Positions 33,416-43,013 are shown, counted from the stretch's first letter. The stretch: DNA of 58,791 nucleotides from Spirochaetia bacterium (GCA_900769325.1 CAAGGF010000117.1:1-58791), one strand, 5' to 3'. The notes: a model not told the origin generated them from the letters alone. Program-made: numbers and translations.

Positions 33416-36400
33416 ATGAACAGTTCTAATAAACCGAATGTTGTGCCCGGCGTTTTTTTGATGCTTCTGGCCGCTTTTTTTTCTCTTGCATTGATTTTAC
33501 AGGTTTTCGACTTTGGAAGTTTTGCACCTGGACAAGATAATATTTTCTATTTTTTTGGAAAAATGCTGATTTCAGTTTACGGTTTTACAAGCAGCCTGAT
33601 TCCGCTTTTTCTGCTTTTGGCGTCTCTTTCGTGTTTTGCTTCAAAATGGACTGCAAAAAAGTCGATGATGCTTTTGACAGCTGTAATTCCGTTTTTTACT
33701 TCTTTTGGAACTGAAAAATTCTGCCGCTTCATTCTTTCTTCTGAAACGATTGATTTCCCTGAAATTAAAGCCGTTGTAATTGCGATTATTGGACTTATGT
33801 TGATTGTAATCGAAATTCTTTTGGCTGGCGTTTTTGCAGATAAAGTGAATTCTTTGATTTACGGAAATCCTGTGAGAAAAACTAAAGAATTTTCTGATGA
33901 AGGCGAAAAACCTCTCGGTGTTCGTGAAAAATATCATTCGATAAAAAATCTTCTCGATTCTGAAACCGCATCTGATGAAAATCATGAAATTTCGGAAGAA
34001 AATGCTGAATTTGAAAATGAAGGCGATGCTGAAAATTCTTTAAGCGAAGAAAATGATGCTGAAAATATCGCAGAAAATTCTGGTGAAAATTCTTCTGAAA
34101 TTCAAACTGAAATTGAAAACGATTCTGACGAAGAAAATCCGTTTGAAAATATTTTCGACGATTACAATAACGCTGAAGAAGCAAAAAGCGATTCTAAAAT
34201 TGAAGTTCTTGATTCAGTTGAAAATGAAGAAAATAATTCGCTTCTCACGCAGGAAGAATTTCAGGCACTCACTTTTCAGGAAGAAGAGGCGGAAACAGAA
34301 AATGAAAATGATTCTCCTGATGAACTTGAATGGCCTGACACTGCGGAAATTAAAATTCGTTCCGGGAATAATTCTTGCGAAATGATTATTGAAGAAAATG
34401 ACGATGAAGATGAAATTGAAGAACTTGAAGAAGCAGAATATTTTGAAGAGAGCGAAGAATCTGAAAAAATAGACGACGGGGAAAAAAGCGATTTTGACAA
34501 AGTTGAAGAAAATTTCGGCGACGATGACAATTATTCAAAGACTGAAGAAAGTTTAAATCCTGATTTTTTTGACATCGATATGAATTGCGAAGATTCTTAT
34601 GACGATTTGGAAAATGATTCAGCCGAAAATCTGGAAGAAAAAAAAACTGAGGAAGATTATGATTTTACAGAAATTGCACCCGCTGAACTTGCGCCCGCTG
34701 AATCTGCTCCTGTTGAACCATTTCCTGCTGAATCTTTGAATGAAGAAAAATTTTTTGATTCTGAACCTGAAGAACTTGAAGTGCTTGATGAAAATGAAGA
34801 ATCTGAAAGTGAATCTGAAACTGAAATGGAAAATCGAGATTTAAATCGTGAAGACGAAGATTCTCAGGAAACTGTTTACGAAGATTATGAATCAGTTACC
34901 GCACCTGGAAAATCGATTCTCGCTGATGTTTTTGCAGATATGGAAGAAGATGCCCGCGAAAATGTTCAGAATGTAAAAATCCGCCTTCCAAAATATGAAG
35001 AAGAAATTCAGGAAGAAAACGAAAATTCTGATTCTGAAGAGTTGGACGAAGAAAATCTTTCTCTTTATGGAAACAAAAAACTTGAAACTGAAAAAAAACA
35101 GATTGATTATTCTCAAGGCGAAGGAAATCTTTCTTCTTCAGTTGAACCGAAAAAAATTATTCAAGCACCTCCAAGATTGAACAGAAACGCTTTTCGCGGA
35201 CCGTATAAAATTCCGACTGACATTATGGGCGAATACGAAAACGACCAGTATTGGATTATCGATGCACAGACAAAATCTGACGCGTTAAAACTGAAAGCAA
35301 CTCTGGACGAATTTGGAATCAGTGCAAAAGTCATCGGAATTAAAAAAGGCCCTGTAGTTACGATGTTTGAACTTCTTCCGGCTCCTGGTGTTCGCCTTAG
35401 CAAAATCGTAAGCCTTCAGGATAATATTGCACTTTCTCTTGCTGCAAGTTCCGTGCGAATTGTTGCTCCGATTCCTGGAAAAGCGGCTGTAGGAATTGAA
35501 GTCCCGAACAAAAAGCGTTCAATTGTAAGTTTCCGCGAAATCCTTGAACAGAATTTGCCTGAATTTGATAAAATGGCGATTCCTGTAATTTTGGGAAAAG
35601 ACATTCTTGGAAAATCGCAGATTATTGACATTGCCCGAACGCCGCATCTTTTGATTGCAGGTGCGACCGGTTCTGGAAAATCGGTGTGCGTAAATTCGCT
35701 TATTCTTTCTATTTTGTATAAACGCTCTCCGCGCGATGTAAAACTTATGTTGATTGACCCGAAAGTTGTTGAACTTAAACTTTACAACGATATTCCGCAT
35801 CTTCTGACACCTGTAATCACTGAACCGAAAAGGGCAATTCAGGCACTTCAGTATTGTATCGCAGAAATGGAAAGGCGTTATTCGCTTTTAGATAATATGG
35901 GAGTCCGCGACATAATCGGGTATAACACTAGAATTGAAGAGCGGCATATTGCAACTGAAAAACTTCCTTACATAGTTGTAATCATCGACGAATTTGCAGA
36001 TTTGATGGCAACTTCCGGGAAAGAACTTGAAAATGATGTTGCACGCCTTACAGCAAAATCTCGTGCAGCCGGAATTCATCTTGTTCTTGCAACTCAAAGA
36101 CCTTCCGTAAATGTCATAACAGGTTTAATCAAGGCAAATATTCCGAGCCGAATTGCGTTTATGGTTACAAGCCGAACGGACTCGAACATCATTATAGATT
36201 CTGTCGGTGCGGAAAAACTTCTTGGAAAAGGCGACATGCTTTACGCTTCCGCTGTTGACCCGTATCCGATAAGAATTCAGGGAACTTTTGAAACCGATGA
36301 AGATGTTGAAAAAGTCGTTGATTTTGTAAAAACTCTCGGCGAACCTGAATACATCGATGACCAGATTTTTATCGATGATGAAGATGATGACGACGGACAG

Positions 36401-36613
36401 CAGAATCTTTTCTCGGAAGGCGACGATCCGCTTTACGAACAGGCATTGGATGTCGTAATTCAGTCTGGAAAGGCGAGTGCGAGTTACATTCAAAGGCGGC
36501 TAAGAATCGGTTACAATCGTGCTGCCCGTCTGGTTGAAGAAATGGAAGAGCGTGGAATTGTAGGACCTGCAAACGGTTCAAAACCGCGTGAAATTATTCA
36601 TGTTCCGTCTTAG
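33416..36613 (+). CDS. ftsK: DNA translocase FtsK/SpoIIIE with a very long acidic linker
   Basis: The 1065-residue protein has four N-terminal membrane segments (about 10-30, 45-65, 75-95, 115-140). A linker of roughly 430 residues (150-580) made mostly of Glu, Asp, Asn and Ser follows. The motor begins at about 582 (PPRLNRNAFRGPYKIPTDIMG) with Walker A GATGSGKSVCVNSL near 749, Walker B YIVVIIDEFADL near 851-862, and LVLATQRPSVNVITGLIKANIPSRIAF. The C-terminal winged-helix gamma domain (ALDVVIQSGKASASYIQRRLRIGYNRAARLVEEMEERGIVG) reads KOPS/SRS signals. No Shine-Dalgarno is evident. The end overlaps the convergent PrsW gene by 20 nt. Confidence 0.95.
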   Translation: MNSSNKPNVVPGVFLMLLAAFFSLALILQVFDFGSFAPGQDNIFYFFGKMLISVYGFTSSLIPLFLLLASLSCFASKWTAKKSMMLLTAVIPFFTSFGTEKFCRFILSSETIDFPEIKAVVIAIIGLMLIVIEILLAGVFADKVNSLIYGNPVRKTKEFSDEGEKPLGVREKYHSIKNLLDSETASDENHEISEENAEFENEGDAENSLSEENDAENIAENSGENSSEIQTEIENDSDEENPFENIFDDYNNAEEAKSDSKIEVLDSVENEENNSLLTQEEFQALTFQEEEAETENENDSPDELEWPDTAEIKIRSGNNSCEMIIEENDDEDEIEELEEAEYFEESEESEKIDDGEKSDFDKVEENFGDDDNYSKTEESLNPDFFDIDMNCEDSYDDLENDSAENLEEKKTEEDYDFTEIAPAELAPAESAPVEPFPAESLNEEKFFDSEPEELEVLDENEESESESETEMENRDLNREDEDSQETVYEDYESVTAPGKSILADVFADMEEDARENVQNVKIRLPKYEEEIQEENENSDSEELDEENLSLYGNKKLETEKKQIDYSQGEGNLSSSVEPKKIIQAPPRLNRNAFRGPYKIPTDIMGEYENDQYWIIDAQTKSDALKLKATLDEFGISAKVIGIKKGPVVTMFELLPAPGVRLSKIVSLQDNIALSLAASSVRIVAPIPGKAAVGIEVPNKKRSIVSFREILEQNLPEFDKMAIPVILGKDILGKSQIIDIARTPHLLIAGATGSGKSVCVNSLILSILYKRSPRDVKLMLIDPKVVELKLYNDIPHLLTPVITEPKRAIQALQYCIAEMERRYSLLDNMGVRDIIGYNTRIEERHIATEKLPYIVVIIDEFADLMATSGKELENDVARLTAKSRAAGIHLVLATQRPSVNVITGLIKANIPSRIAFMVTSRTDSNIIIDSVGAEKLLGKGDMLYASAVDPYPIRIQGTFETDEDVEKVVDFVKTLGEPEYIDDQIFIDDEDDDDGQQNLFSEGDDPLYEQALDVVIQSGKASASYIQRRLRIGYNRAARLVEEMEERGIVGPANGSKPREIIHVPS

Positions 36614-37367
36614 TTTTGATTTGGGAAACTTTTTTCTTTCTTGTGTAAGGTCTTTTCTTCTTTTGAGACGGATTTGATTCTTGAGTATTTGCGTTAAAGT
36701 ATTCTTTTAAAACTGAATATTTTACGCGAAGTTCTATCACTGAAAAAAGAATTGCAGCAATTGAAAAATATCTTATTGCGTTGTCAAAATACTGAAACAA
36801 ATCGAAAATTCCGTGGATGAGAATGGAAATTATTACCGGTGAAATGTAGAATTTTTTATTTCTTGCGGCAAACACTGAAAACGCTGAAAGTCCTGCACAG
36901 AAAGTGTGAATTAAATCTGAAGAAAACATTCGTATGAAAATCAGGCTGTAAATCAGTTCTGCGTGACGCATTTGTGCACGGTGAAGGCTGTTTAAATAAT
37001 AAACGGCACTTTCAAAACAGCCTAGAGTAATTCCGAAAATGAGTGCGGCGGCCATAAACTGTTTTAAATTCAGTTTTTTAGACGGAAAAATAAAAAGAAT
37101 TAAAAATTTGAGGCTTTCTTCTAAAAAACCTGCAAACAGCAAAACTTTTATAAACAGAAAGAAAATACCGTTTTTGCTTGAAAAAAAATCTGACGGTAAA
37201 AATTCCGTGAGAACATACTGAATAAATGTAATTGGAAGCACGGAAAGAAGTCCGAATAAAATTGAAATAATTCCTGTTGAAATTTTAAGTTTTGTAAAAG
37301 CCGTTGAAAGAACAAAAATCAAAATAAGCGGAATAAAACAAAGTGCAATCACTAAATAAACATTCAT
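36594..37367 (-). CDS. PrsW-family intramembrane protease
   Basis: The 257-residue protein has about eight hydrophobic segments and the conserved polar residues of PrsW within them: FAGFLEESLKFLILF (Glu-Glu), GITLGCFESAVYYL (Glu), DLIHTFCAGLSAF (His) and SILIHGIFDLFQY (His and Asp). PrsW proteases cut membrane-bound anti-sigma factors and belong to the Abi/Rce1 metalloprotease superfamily. A basic tail (KKKRPYTRKKK) ends the protein. No sigma/anti-sigma pair is seen nearby. The 3' end overlaps ftsK. Confidence 0.82.
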   Translation of the reverse strand: MNVYLVIALCFIPLILIFVLSTAFTKLKISTGIISILFGLLSVLPITFIQYVLTEFLPSDFFSSKNGIFFLFIKVLLFAGFLEESLKFLILFIFPSKKLNLKQFMAAALIFGITLGCFESAVYYLNSLHRAQMRHAELIYSLIFIRMFSSDLIHTFCAGLSAFSVFAARNKKFYISPVIISILIHGIFDLFQYFDNAIRYFSIAAILFSVIELRVKYSVLKEYFNANTQESNPSQKKKRPYTRKKKVSQIKTKTEHE

Positions 37368-37425
37368 TTTTCTAGTATAAAGGTAACATCTAAAAATTGC
37401 AATTTTTTGAATTTGAAAAATAAAG

Positions 37426-37454
37426 TAGACTTTTAAAATTGCAGAATGTATACT
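37426..37454 (+). promoter_or_regulatory. Promoter of aroK, nearly leaderless
   Basis: TAGACT (37426-37431), 17-bp spacer and TATACT (37449-37454). The ATG is at 37463, 8 nt after the -10 box, preceded by AAAAAATC with no Shine-Dalgarno. Confidence 0.6.
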
Positions 37455-37462
37455 AAAAAATC

Positions 37463-38032
37463 ATGACGGACGCAATTATTTTAGTCGGAATTAAACATTC
37501 TGGAAAATCAACTCAAGGAAAACTTCTTGCAAAAAAATCTGATAGAATTTTTATAGATTTAGACGATGTAATCACAGAACTTTCAGGCAAAACTCCGCGC
37601 GAAATTTACAATTCTTCCGGAAAAGATGCGTTTATTCAGGCGGAATTTCAGGCGTGTGAAAAAGTTTTTTCAGATTATTCCGGGGCAAAAACAGTTATCG
37701 CAACCGGCGGCGGAATCTGCGACAATCAAAAAGCACTCGAAATTCTTTCTAAAATGGGAAAATTCGTCTTTTTAAATGTCGAAGAGAAAATTGCACTTTC
37801 AAGAATTTTAAAAAAAGTCGTGTTTGAAAACGGAATCTGGCAAAATCTTCCGGCATACATCGCAAAAGAAAATCCGTCGTCGCAAAAAGAAATTCAGGAA
37901 ATTTTTCATCAATATTACAAAAGGCGAACGGAACTTTATTCTAAAATTGCAGATTTTACGATAAATCTTTCCCAAAACGACAAGGAACAAAATTCAGTTT
38001 TGATTTTGAATTTTATAAAAGAACAAGTTTAA
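37463..38032 (+). CDS. aroK: Shikimate kinase
   Basis: The 189-residue P-loop kinase phosphorylates shikimate in aromatic amino-acid synthesis. Motifs: Walker A GIKHSGKST at 9-17, FIDLDDVITELSGKTPREIYNSSGKDAFIQAEFQA (shikimate-binding Asp-Asp and F..E), and VIATGGGICDNQKALEIL (the GGG loop). The LID region is altered: no clear RPLL, with GIWQNLPAYI instead, but an Arg in YYKRRTELYSKIADFTI remains. Length is slightly above the norm. It has its own promoter and stands alone. Confidence 0.9.
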   Translation: MTDAIILVGIKHSGKSTQGKLLAKKSDRIFIDLDDVITELSGKTPREIYNSSGKDAFIQAEFQACEKVFSDYSGAKTVIATGGGICDNQKALEILSKMGKFVFLNVEEKIALSRILKKVVFENGIWQNLPAYIAKENPSSQKEIQEIFHQYYKRRTELYSKIADFTINLSQNDKEQNSVLILNFIKEQV

Positions 38033-38065
38033 AATCTGCTTTTAGTTTTTTTTTAATTTTTTTTT

Positions 38066-38095
38066 TTCACATAAATTTTAAGAGTATGATATAAT
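38066..38095 (+). promoter_or_regulatory. Promoter of the GGDEF/EAL gene, leaderless arrangement
   Basis: TTCACA (38066-38071), 18-bp spacer and TATAAT (38090-38095), with the ATG at 38103, 7 nt further. No Shine-Dalgarno is seen. Confidence 0.6.
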
Positions 38096-38102
38096 TTAAG
38101 TT

Positions 38103-40352
38103 ATGGGCAGAAAGATTTTTAAAAAGTTGTATATTACAGGGCGTCTCTTAAATCGGATTATAACTTTTTTTGTTGTAGTTGTCTGTTCGGTTTTTATTTA
38201 TGTCGTTGTAAATTATATTATCAATTCTTTCGGAACTACGACTTCTTACCTTTACGAACAGAATGCCCATAATGTTTCACATGCGTATGCAAAATTAACA
38301 AATTCTTTAGTCGATACAACAAAAGAATGTATAAGAATTCTTTCCATCGACAATCAGATGAATACCGGAAAGACCGAAGACATCGTAAAATATTTTGACG
38401 GTTTACGGGTGTGCATTCCAAAGTATTTTCAGACTTTTGAATACGCAGACCTTGACGGAAATCTAATTACATCAAAAAAAAATCGGGTGAACATTTCTGA
38501 GTATTCGGGTTTTCAAAAAATTCTTAAAAATCCTGTAAAAGACGAATTTTTAATCGATACATCTGCATATTCGATTGTTTTAAATAAAAACTGCATCATT
38601 TACTATTATCCGCATTTTATCGGAGATAAGCTGAAAGGTTTTGTCATCACCGAAATTCCAATCGAACTTTTTCAAAAAGTCGCAGAAGATATGTCTGTAA
38701 GCGATTATAACCGTGTATGCCTCATAAACGAAAACGATGTCATAATTTATCACACAAATCCAAAGTACATGTACAGAACTTTTGTCTATCCTGAAAACTA
38801 TAATGAAGATAGCAAGGAAGACAGACTTAAAATGTTTGAAGATAATATAAACTTCGACGGAAAAAATTATATTTTTATCGAAAATCTGCCGGAAAAAGAC
38901 TGGAAGACTGTCGTGGTTCTTCCAAACGAAACAATAAACAAAATGTATATTTCAATAAACAGAATGCGTTTTATAATTACTCTGATTTTCTGCGTTGTAA
39001 TTCTGTTTGTTCTTTTGATGCTCGTTTCATTTTTCAGGATTATAAACGGAATGTACGATTCTTCAACTTGCGTTTATTCCCAGGAATATTTTGAAAAGAG
39101 GGCAAATAAAATTTTAAAAAAGAATTATTCAAACCGTTACATCGTAATTGCCGGTGATATCCGCGGAATGAAATTCATCAATCAGGACAAAGGTTTTGAA
39201 ATCGGGAATAAAGTAATTTCTTCTTTTGCACAGAGTTTTAAAACTTTCATCAGAAAAAATAAAGGAATCTGTGCACATAGTTACGCCGACCATTTTTACG
39301 CAATTATCAAAATTGACTCAATCAGCGAGGCAATCGATTCAATTTCGCACGAATTTAGAATCATCGACCGCAGAATCAGTTTTGAAAATTTTCATGTTTA
39401 TGCAAAATACGGTTTGACAATCGTAAATCCGTCAAGTCAGCATAATGCATCAAAAAGAAATATAAAACAGTTCATCGGGCAGGCAGTTTTTGCAAAGAGC
39501 CTCATAAAAACGAATATAAATAAATCTTTCGAATTTTATTCTTCAAAAATCGAAGAAAAAGTTCGTCACGAGCAGTTAATCGAGCAGGAAATCGAAAAAG
39601 CCGTAATGAACGACGAATTCTATGTTGTTTACCAGCCGAAAATTAATTTAAAAACAGAAAAAATTATCGGTTCAGAGGCTTTAGTTCGCTGGCACAGTTC
39701 AAACCCGCTTCTTGGTCTTCTTTCTCCGGGAAGTTTTCTTCCTGTATTTGAAAAAAACGGATTTATCGAAGAACTTGATTTTATCGTTTACGAAAAAGTT
39801 TTCAAATTTATCCGCGAACAGCTCGATTTACAAAAGCCGGTCGTTCCAATTTCAATTAATATTTCCCGAGAGCATCTTTCAAAGGCAAAATTTCCAGGAT
39901 TCATTTCAAGGTTCATGACGCTTTTCAACAAATACGAAATTCCTGCAAAATATGTTGAAATCGAAATTCTTGAGCAGTCTTCCGGCGGCGATTCAGATTT
40001 TTTAATCATCGTTATAGACGAATTCCACAGAAACGGTTTTTCAGTTGCAATGGACGATTTTGGAAGCGGAGAATCTTCTCTCAATATGCTGAACACGCTT
40101 CCGATAGACATCGTAAAATTTGACCAGAATTTCTTAAACAACGAAAAAGATTACGAAAGAACAGTAAAAATTATTTCAACTCTCGTAAAACTTGGAAAGC
40201 AGCTTAAAAAAGTTACAATTTTTGAAGGTGTTGAAACCGAAGAACAAAAGAATTTCTTAAAATCAATCGGCTGCGATATTGTTCAGGGATATTTTTATTC
40301 AAAACCGTTAAAACAGGCTGAATACGAAACTTTTGTTGAAAGTCATGTTTAA
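38103..40352 (+). CDS. Cache sensor, degenerate GGDEF, active-looking EAL phosphodiesterase
   Basis: The 749-residue protein has a transmembrane helix at about 15-40, a periplasmic Cache-like sensor (about 45-285) and a second helix (about 292-315). A GGDEF fold follows in which the signature is replaced by SYADHFYAII, so no cyclase activity is expected. The EAL domain (about 495-745) keeps catalytic residues: SEALVRW near 523, SINISREHL, EIEILEQSS, VAMDDFGSGESSLN near 650, VKFDQNF, FEGVETEEQ and GYFYSKPL. It most likely hydrolyses c-di-GMP in response to a periplasmic ligand. Confidence 0.9.
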   Translation: MGRKIFKKLYITGRLLNRIITFFVVVVCSVFIYVVVNYIINSFGTTTSYLYEQNAHNVSHAYAKLTNSLVDTTKECIRILSIDNQMNTGKTEDIVKYFDGLRVCIPKYFQTFEYADLDGNLITSKKNRVNISEYSGFQKILKNPVKDEFLIDTSAYSIVLNKNCIIYYYPHFIGDKLKGFVITEIPIELFQKVAEDMSVSDYNRVCLINENDVIIYHTNPKYMYRTFVYPENYNEDSKEDRLKMFEDNINFDGKNYIFIENLPEKDWKTVVVLPNETINKMYISINRMRFIITLIFCVVILFVLLMLVSFFRIINGMYDSSTCVYSQEYFEKRANKILKKNYSNRYIVIAGDIRGMKFINQDKGFEIGNKVISSFAQSFKTFIRKNKGICAHSYADHFYAIIKIDSISEAIDSISHEFRIIDRRISFENFHVYAKYGLTIVNPSSQHNASKRNIKQFIGQAVFAKSLIKTNINKSFEFYSSKIEEKVRHEQLIEQEIEKAVMNDEFYVVYQPKINLKTEKIIGSEALVRWHSSNPLLGLLSPGSFLPVFEKNGFIEELDFIVYEKVFKFIREQLDLQKPVVPISINISREHLSKAKFPGFISRFMTLFNKYEIPAKYVEIEILEQSSGGDSDFLIIVIDEFHRNGFSVAMDDFGSGESSLNMLNTLPIDIVKFDQNFLNNEKDYERTVKIISTLVKLGKQLKKVTIFEGVETEEQKNFLKSIGCDIVQGYFYSKPLKQAEYETFVESHV

Positions 40353-40415
40353 AATATAGAAAAAAAACAAAAATTACTAAAAGTTACAAAAAGGGCTAAA
40401 AAATATATAAAACAG

Positions 40416-40444
40416 TTGATTTTTATTAGATTCCATAATATAAT
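40416..40444 (+). promoter_or_regulatory. Promoter of the ACP-ligase operon
   Basis: TTGATT (40416-40421), 17-bp spacer and TATAAT (40439-40444), 26 nt before the first ACP gene start. Confidence 0.7.
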
Positions 40445-40470
40445 AGAAAAAATTATTCACAGGTTTTAAA

Positions 40471-40737
40471 ATGAGTAGCGATAATCTAAAACAAGAAATT
40501 AAAGAAGTAATTATTTCTACATTAGAGTTAGAAGATATAAAACCAGAAAACATCGTGGATTCTGAGCCGATTTTTGGTGATTCAGGGCTTGGACTTGATT
40601 CAATAGACGCACTGGAATTAGGTGTAGGTCTAAAAAAGCACTTCGGAATTAAATTTTCTTCTGAGAGTGCAGATAACAAAAAGCATTTTGCATCTGTAGA
40701 TGCTTTAGCTGAATATATAACAAAAATGAGAGGTTAA
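40471..40737 (+). CDS. Acyl carrier protein, arylpolyene-cluster type (first)
   Basis: The 88-residue carrier protein has the phosphopantetheine serine in GLGLDSIDALELGVGLKKHFGIKF. The surrounding residues, with EPIFGDSG before and KHFASVDALAEYI after, match the first ACP of aryl-polyene-type clusters more than the fatty-acid ACP (DSLDTVELVM). It is encoded 2 nt before a second ACP and then a ligase. It probably shuttles an acyl group loaded by that ligase. Confidence 0.85.
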   Translation: MSSDNLKQEIKEVIISTLELEDIKPENIVDSEPIFGDSGLGLDSIDALELGVGLKKHFGIKFSSESADNKKHFASVDALAEYITKMRG

Positions 40738-40739
40738 AA

Positions 40740-40988
40740 ATGTCTAAAGACGAAATTTTTGGAAAACTCAAAAACATCCTTGTAGACGAATTTGAAATCG
40801 ACGAATCTAACGTAACATTAGAAGCTACATTATTTGATGATCTTGAACTTGATTCGATTGACTCAATTGACTTAATTCAGAAAATGAAGGAATTTATGCC
40901 TGCTGATACAAAAATCGATCCTGCAATTTTCAAAACAGTAAAAAATCTTCAGGATGTTGTAGACGCACTTGTTCCTTATATGGCATAA
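40740..40988 (+). CDS. Acyl carrier protein, arylpolyene-cluster type (second)
   Basis: The 82-residue carrier protein has the serine in DDLELDSIDSIDLIQKMKEFM and a C-terminal half (PAIFKTVKNLQDVVDALVPYM) like the second ACP of aryl-polyene loci. The stop codon abuts the ATG of the ligase gene (TAA then ATG), so translation is coupled. A distinct pair of ACPs in tandem is the main reason for relating the locus to aryl-polyene-like systems. Confidence 0.85.
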   Translation: MSKDEIFGKLKNILVDEFEIDESNVTLEATLFDDLELDSIDSIDLIQKMKEFMPADTKIDPAIFKTVKNLQDVVDALVPYMA

Positions 40989-42995
40989 ATGAAAAAGTTT
41001 TTAAAAATTCTTTTTTATTCATTGACAGCGGTATATCCTATAGTTGTTTTTACAATGCTTGTCGTTTTAAAAATGCCTGTACGGATTTTGTCGCTGTGCG
41101 TTGTTGCTGTTGCTGGAGCGTTCTTTTTAAGTTCTTCCGGCAGAATAAAAAATGATTCAAATTCAGAAAAAAAAGTACTGGACTGGCGGCCATTGACTAG
41201 TTCGGTGCTTTTTTTATTGGCAGGAATTCTTTGCTTCGTTTTCAATGAAAAAATATTTTTAAAATTGTATTCAGTTGTAATTAGCTGCACGATGCTTTTT
41301 GTGTTCGCATCATCTTTAGTTTTTAAACCGAACATTATATTCCGTTTTGCCTGTCTTGCTGATAAATCAATAAAAGGTTCGGCGTTTGAAAAACAGGTTT
41401 ACGAATACTGCAAAAAAGTTACTGTCGTGTGGTGCGTTTTTTTCATTTTAAACGGAACTGTTGCCGCTTTCACAGCCCTTTACGATTTTGGATCAAACGA
41501 ATTAAACGATAAAATCTGGTCAGTTTACAACGGCGGAATTTCCTATGTTTTGATGGGACTTTTGTTCACCGTTGAATTTATAATCAGAAAAATTGTGGAT
41601 AAAAAAATGATAAAACCTTTCTCTTTGACAAAATTTAATTCAGATTCAAGAAAAGACGATTATATTTTATGTTTTGAAGAAAAATGGTCGTCCAAAAATT
41701 ACAAAACATGGAAGGATTTTCTTGTAGATTCTGCAAAAATCAGAAAATTCATTTCGGAAAATCCTTTCGACGATTGGATTCTGCATTGCGAAGATTACTG
41801 GTATTTTTTATGTACTTTTGCAGCCCTTCTTCAGATGAATAAACGCATTCTTTTGACTCAGAATGTTTCAGAAAATTTTATAAAAGAAATAAAAACCGAA
41901 CAAAATGCATTTCTCACTGACCAGAATCTTGAGAATTCGATTTCAATTCAAAATATAATAGAAAATTCTTTGGAACCGTCAAAAGAATTTTACAGAAATG
42001 TTCCAAAAATAGATTCAGATTCAACAAGAATTTTAATGTATACTTCAGGTTCGACTGGAAAGCCAAAAGCCGTTTCGCAGCGCATGACAGAATTTGAAAA
42101 CGACAACGCATTCATAATTTCAAAATGGGCAAAAGAATTTACTTCTCGAAAACTCGTTACGACTGTAAGTCAGCATCACATTTACGGATTTTTGTTCGGG
42201 ATTTCGCTTCCGTTTACGCTTGGAGTTCCGTTTAGAAGAACACGAATTACTTTCCCGGAAGAATTTGAAAAATTGAGTGATTCTGAATATATGATTATCA
42301 CGACTCCCGCATTTTTAAAACGCACTGTCGAAATCGAAAATTCTCTTCCGTTAAAAAATCCATGGATTTTCTCAAGCGGCGGTGCGTGTTCAAAAGAAGT
42401 TGCAGAAAAAACAGAAAAAGTTTTCGGATTCTGTCCGCTTGAAGTCTACGGTTCAACAGAAACCAGCGGAATCGCCTACAGAATGCAGAGTAAAGATGGT
42501 GAAAAATTTACTCCGTTTGCAAATGCAAAACTCTGGCTTGGCGATGACGGATGTTTAAGAATCATTTCTCCGTACATTAAAGACCCTTCCGGTTTTGCAA
42601 CGGCTGACCTTGCAGAATTTTTTGACGATGGCAGATTTATTTTAAAAGGCCGTTCAGATTCAATCATTAAAATAGAAGAAAAACGAATTTCCATGACGGA
42701 AGTTGAAAACCGAATTCTTGAAACTTCGCTTGTAAAAGATGTAAAAGTCGTTGCACTTTCAACAGATGTCCGTCAGTATCTTGCAGCCGCAGTTGTTTTA
42801 AACGAAGAAGGCAAAAAGAAATTCGCGCACACAGAAAAATTTCTTATAAACAGGTATTTCCACGATTTTCTCATGAAATATTTTGAAAATGTCGTAATTC
42901 CAAAGAAATGGCGGTTCGTGGATTTTCTTCCAGTCGATGTTCAGGGGAAAAAGCACAAAGATGAAATAATCGCGATGTTTAGTTCAAAAGAGTAA
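40989..42995 (+). CDS. Membrane domain fused to an AMP-forming acyl ligase
   Basis: In the 668-residue protein the first 215 residues hold about six membrane segments and resemble the COG4648-type membrane protein found beside such ligases. After a linker comes an adenylation domain: ILMYTSGSTGKPKAVSQ (AMP-binding P-loop), FSSGGACSKEVAE, LEVYGSTETSGIAYR, FILKGRSDSIIKIEEKRISMTEVE (hinge and K in the C-terminal subdomain) and FLPVDVQGKKHKDEI (catalytic Lys region). It should activate a fatty or aryl acid and load the ACPs at the membrane. In the loci I know these parts are usually separate genes. Confidence 0.8.
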   Translation: MKKFLKILFYSLTAVYPIVVFTMLVVLKMPVRILSLCVVAVAGAFFLSSSGRIKNDSNSEKKVLDWRPLTSSVLFLLAGILCFVFNEKIFLKLYSVVISCTMLFVFASSLVFKPNIIFRFACLADKSIKGSAFEKQVYEYCKKVTVVWCVFFILNGTVAAFTALYDFGSNELNDKIWSVYNGGISYVLMGLLFTVEFIIRKIVDKKMIKPFSLTKFNSDSRKDDYILCFEEKWSSKNYKTWKDFLVDSAKIRKFISENPFDDWILHCEDYWYFLCTFAALLQMNKRILLTQNVSENFIKEIKTEQNAFLTDQNLENSISIQNIIENSLEPSKEFYRNVPKIDSDSTRILMYTSGSTGKPKAVSQRMTEFENDNAFIISKWAKEFTSRKLVTTVSQHHIYGFLFGISLPFTLGVPFRRTRITFPEEFEKLSDSEYMIITTPAFLKRTVEIENSLPLKNPWIFSSGGACSKEVAEKTEKVFGFCPLEVYGSTETSGIAYRMQSKDGEKFTPFANAKLWLGDDGCLRIISPYIKDPSGFATADLAEFFDDGRFILKGRSDSIIKIEEKRISMTEVENRILETSLVKDVKVVALSTDVRQYLAAAVVLNEEGKKKFAHTEKFLINRYFHDFLMKYFENVVIPKKWRFVDFLPVDVQGKKHKDEIIAMFSSKE

Positions 42996-43013
42996 AATTT
43001 AAAAGGAAATTTT

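Noticed and set aside
38273..38288. parS-like site TGTTTCACATGCGTAT
   Set aside because: Only the left half fits the parS consensus, and it is inside the sensor coding region.
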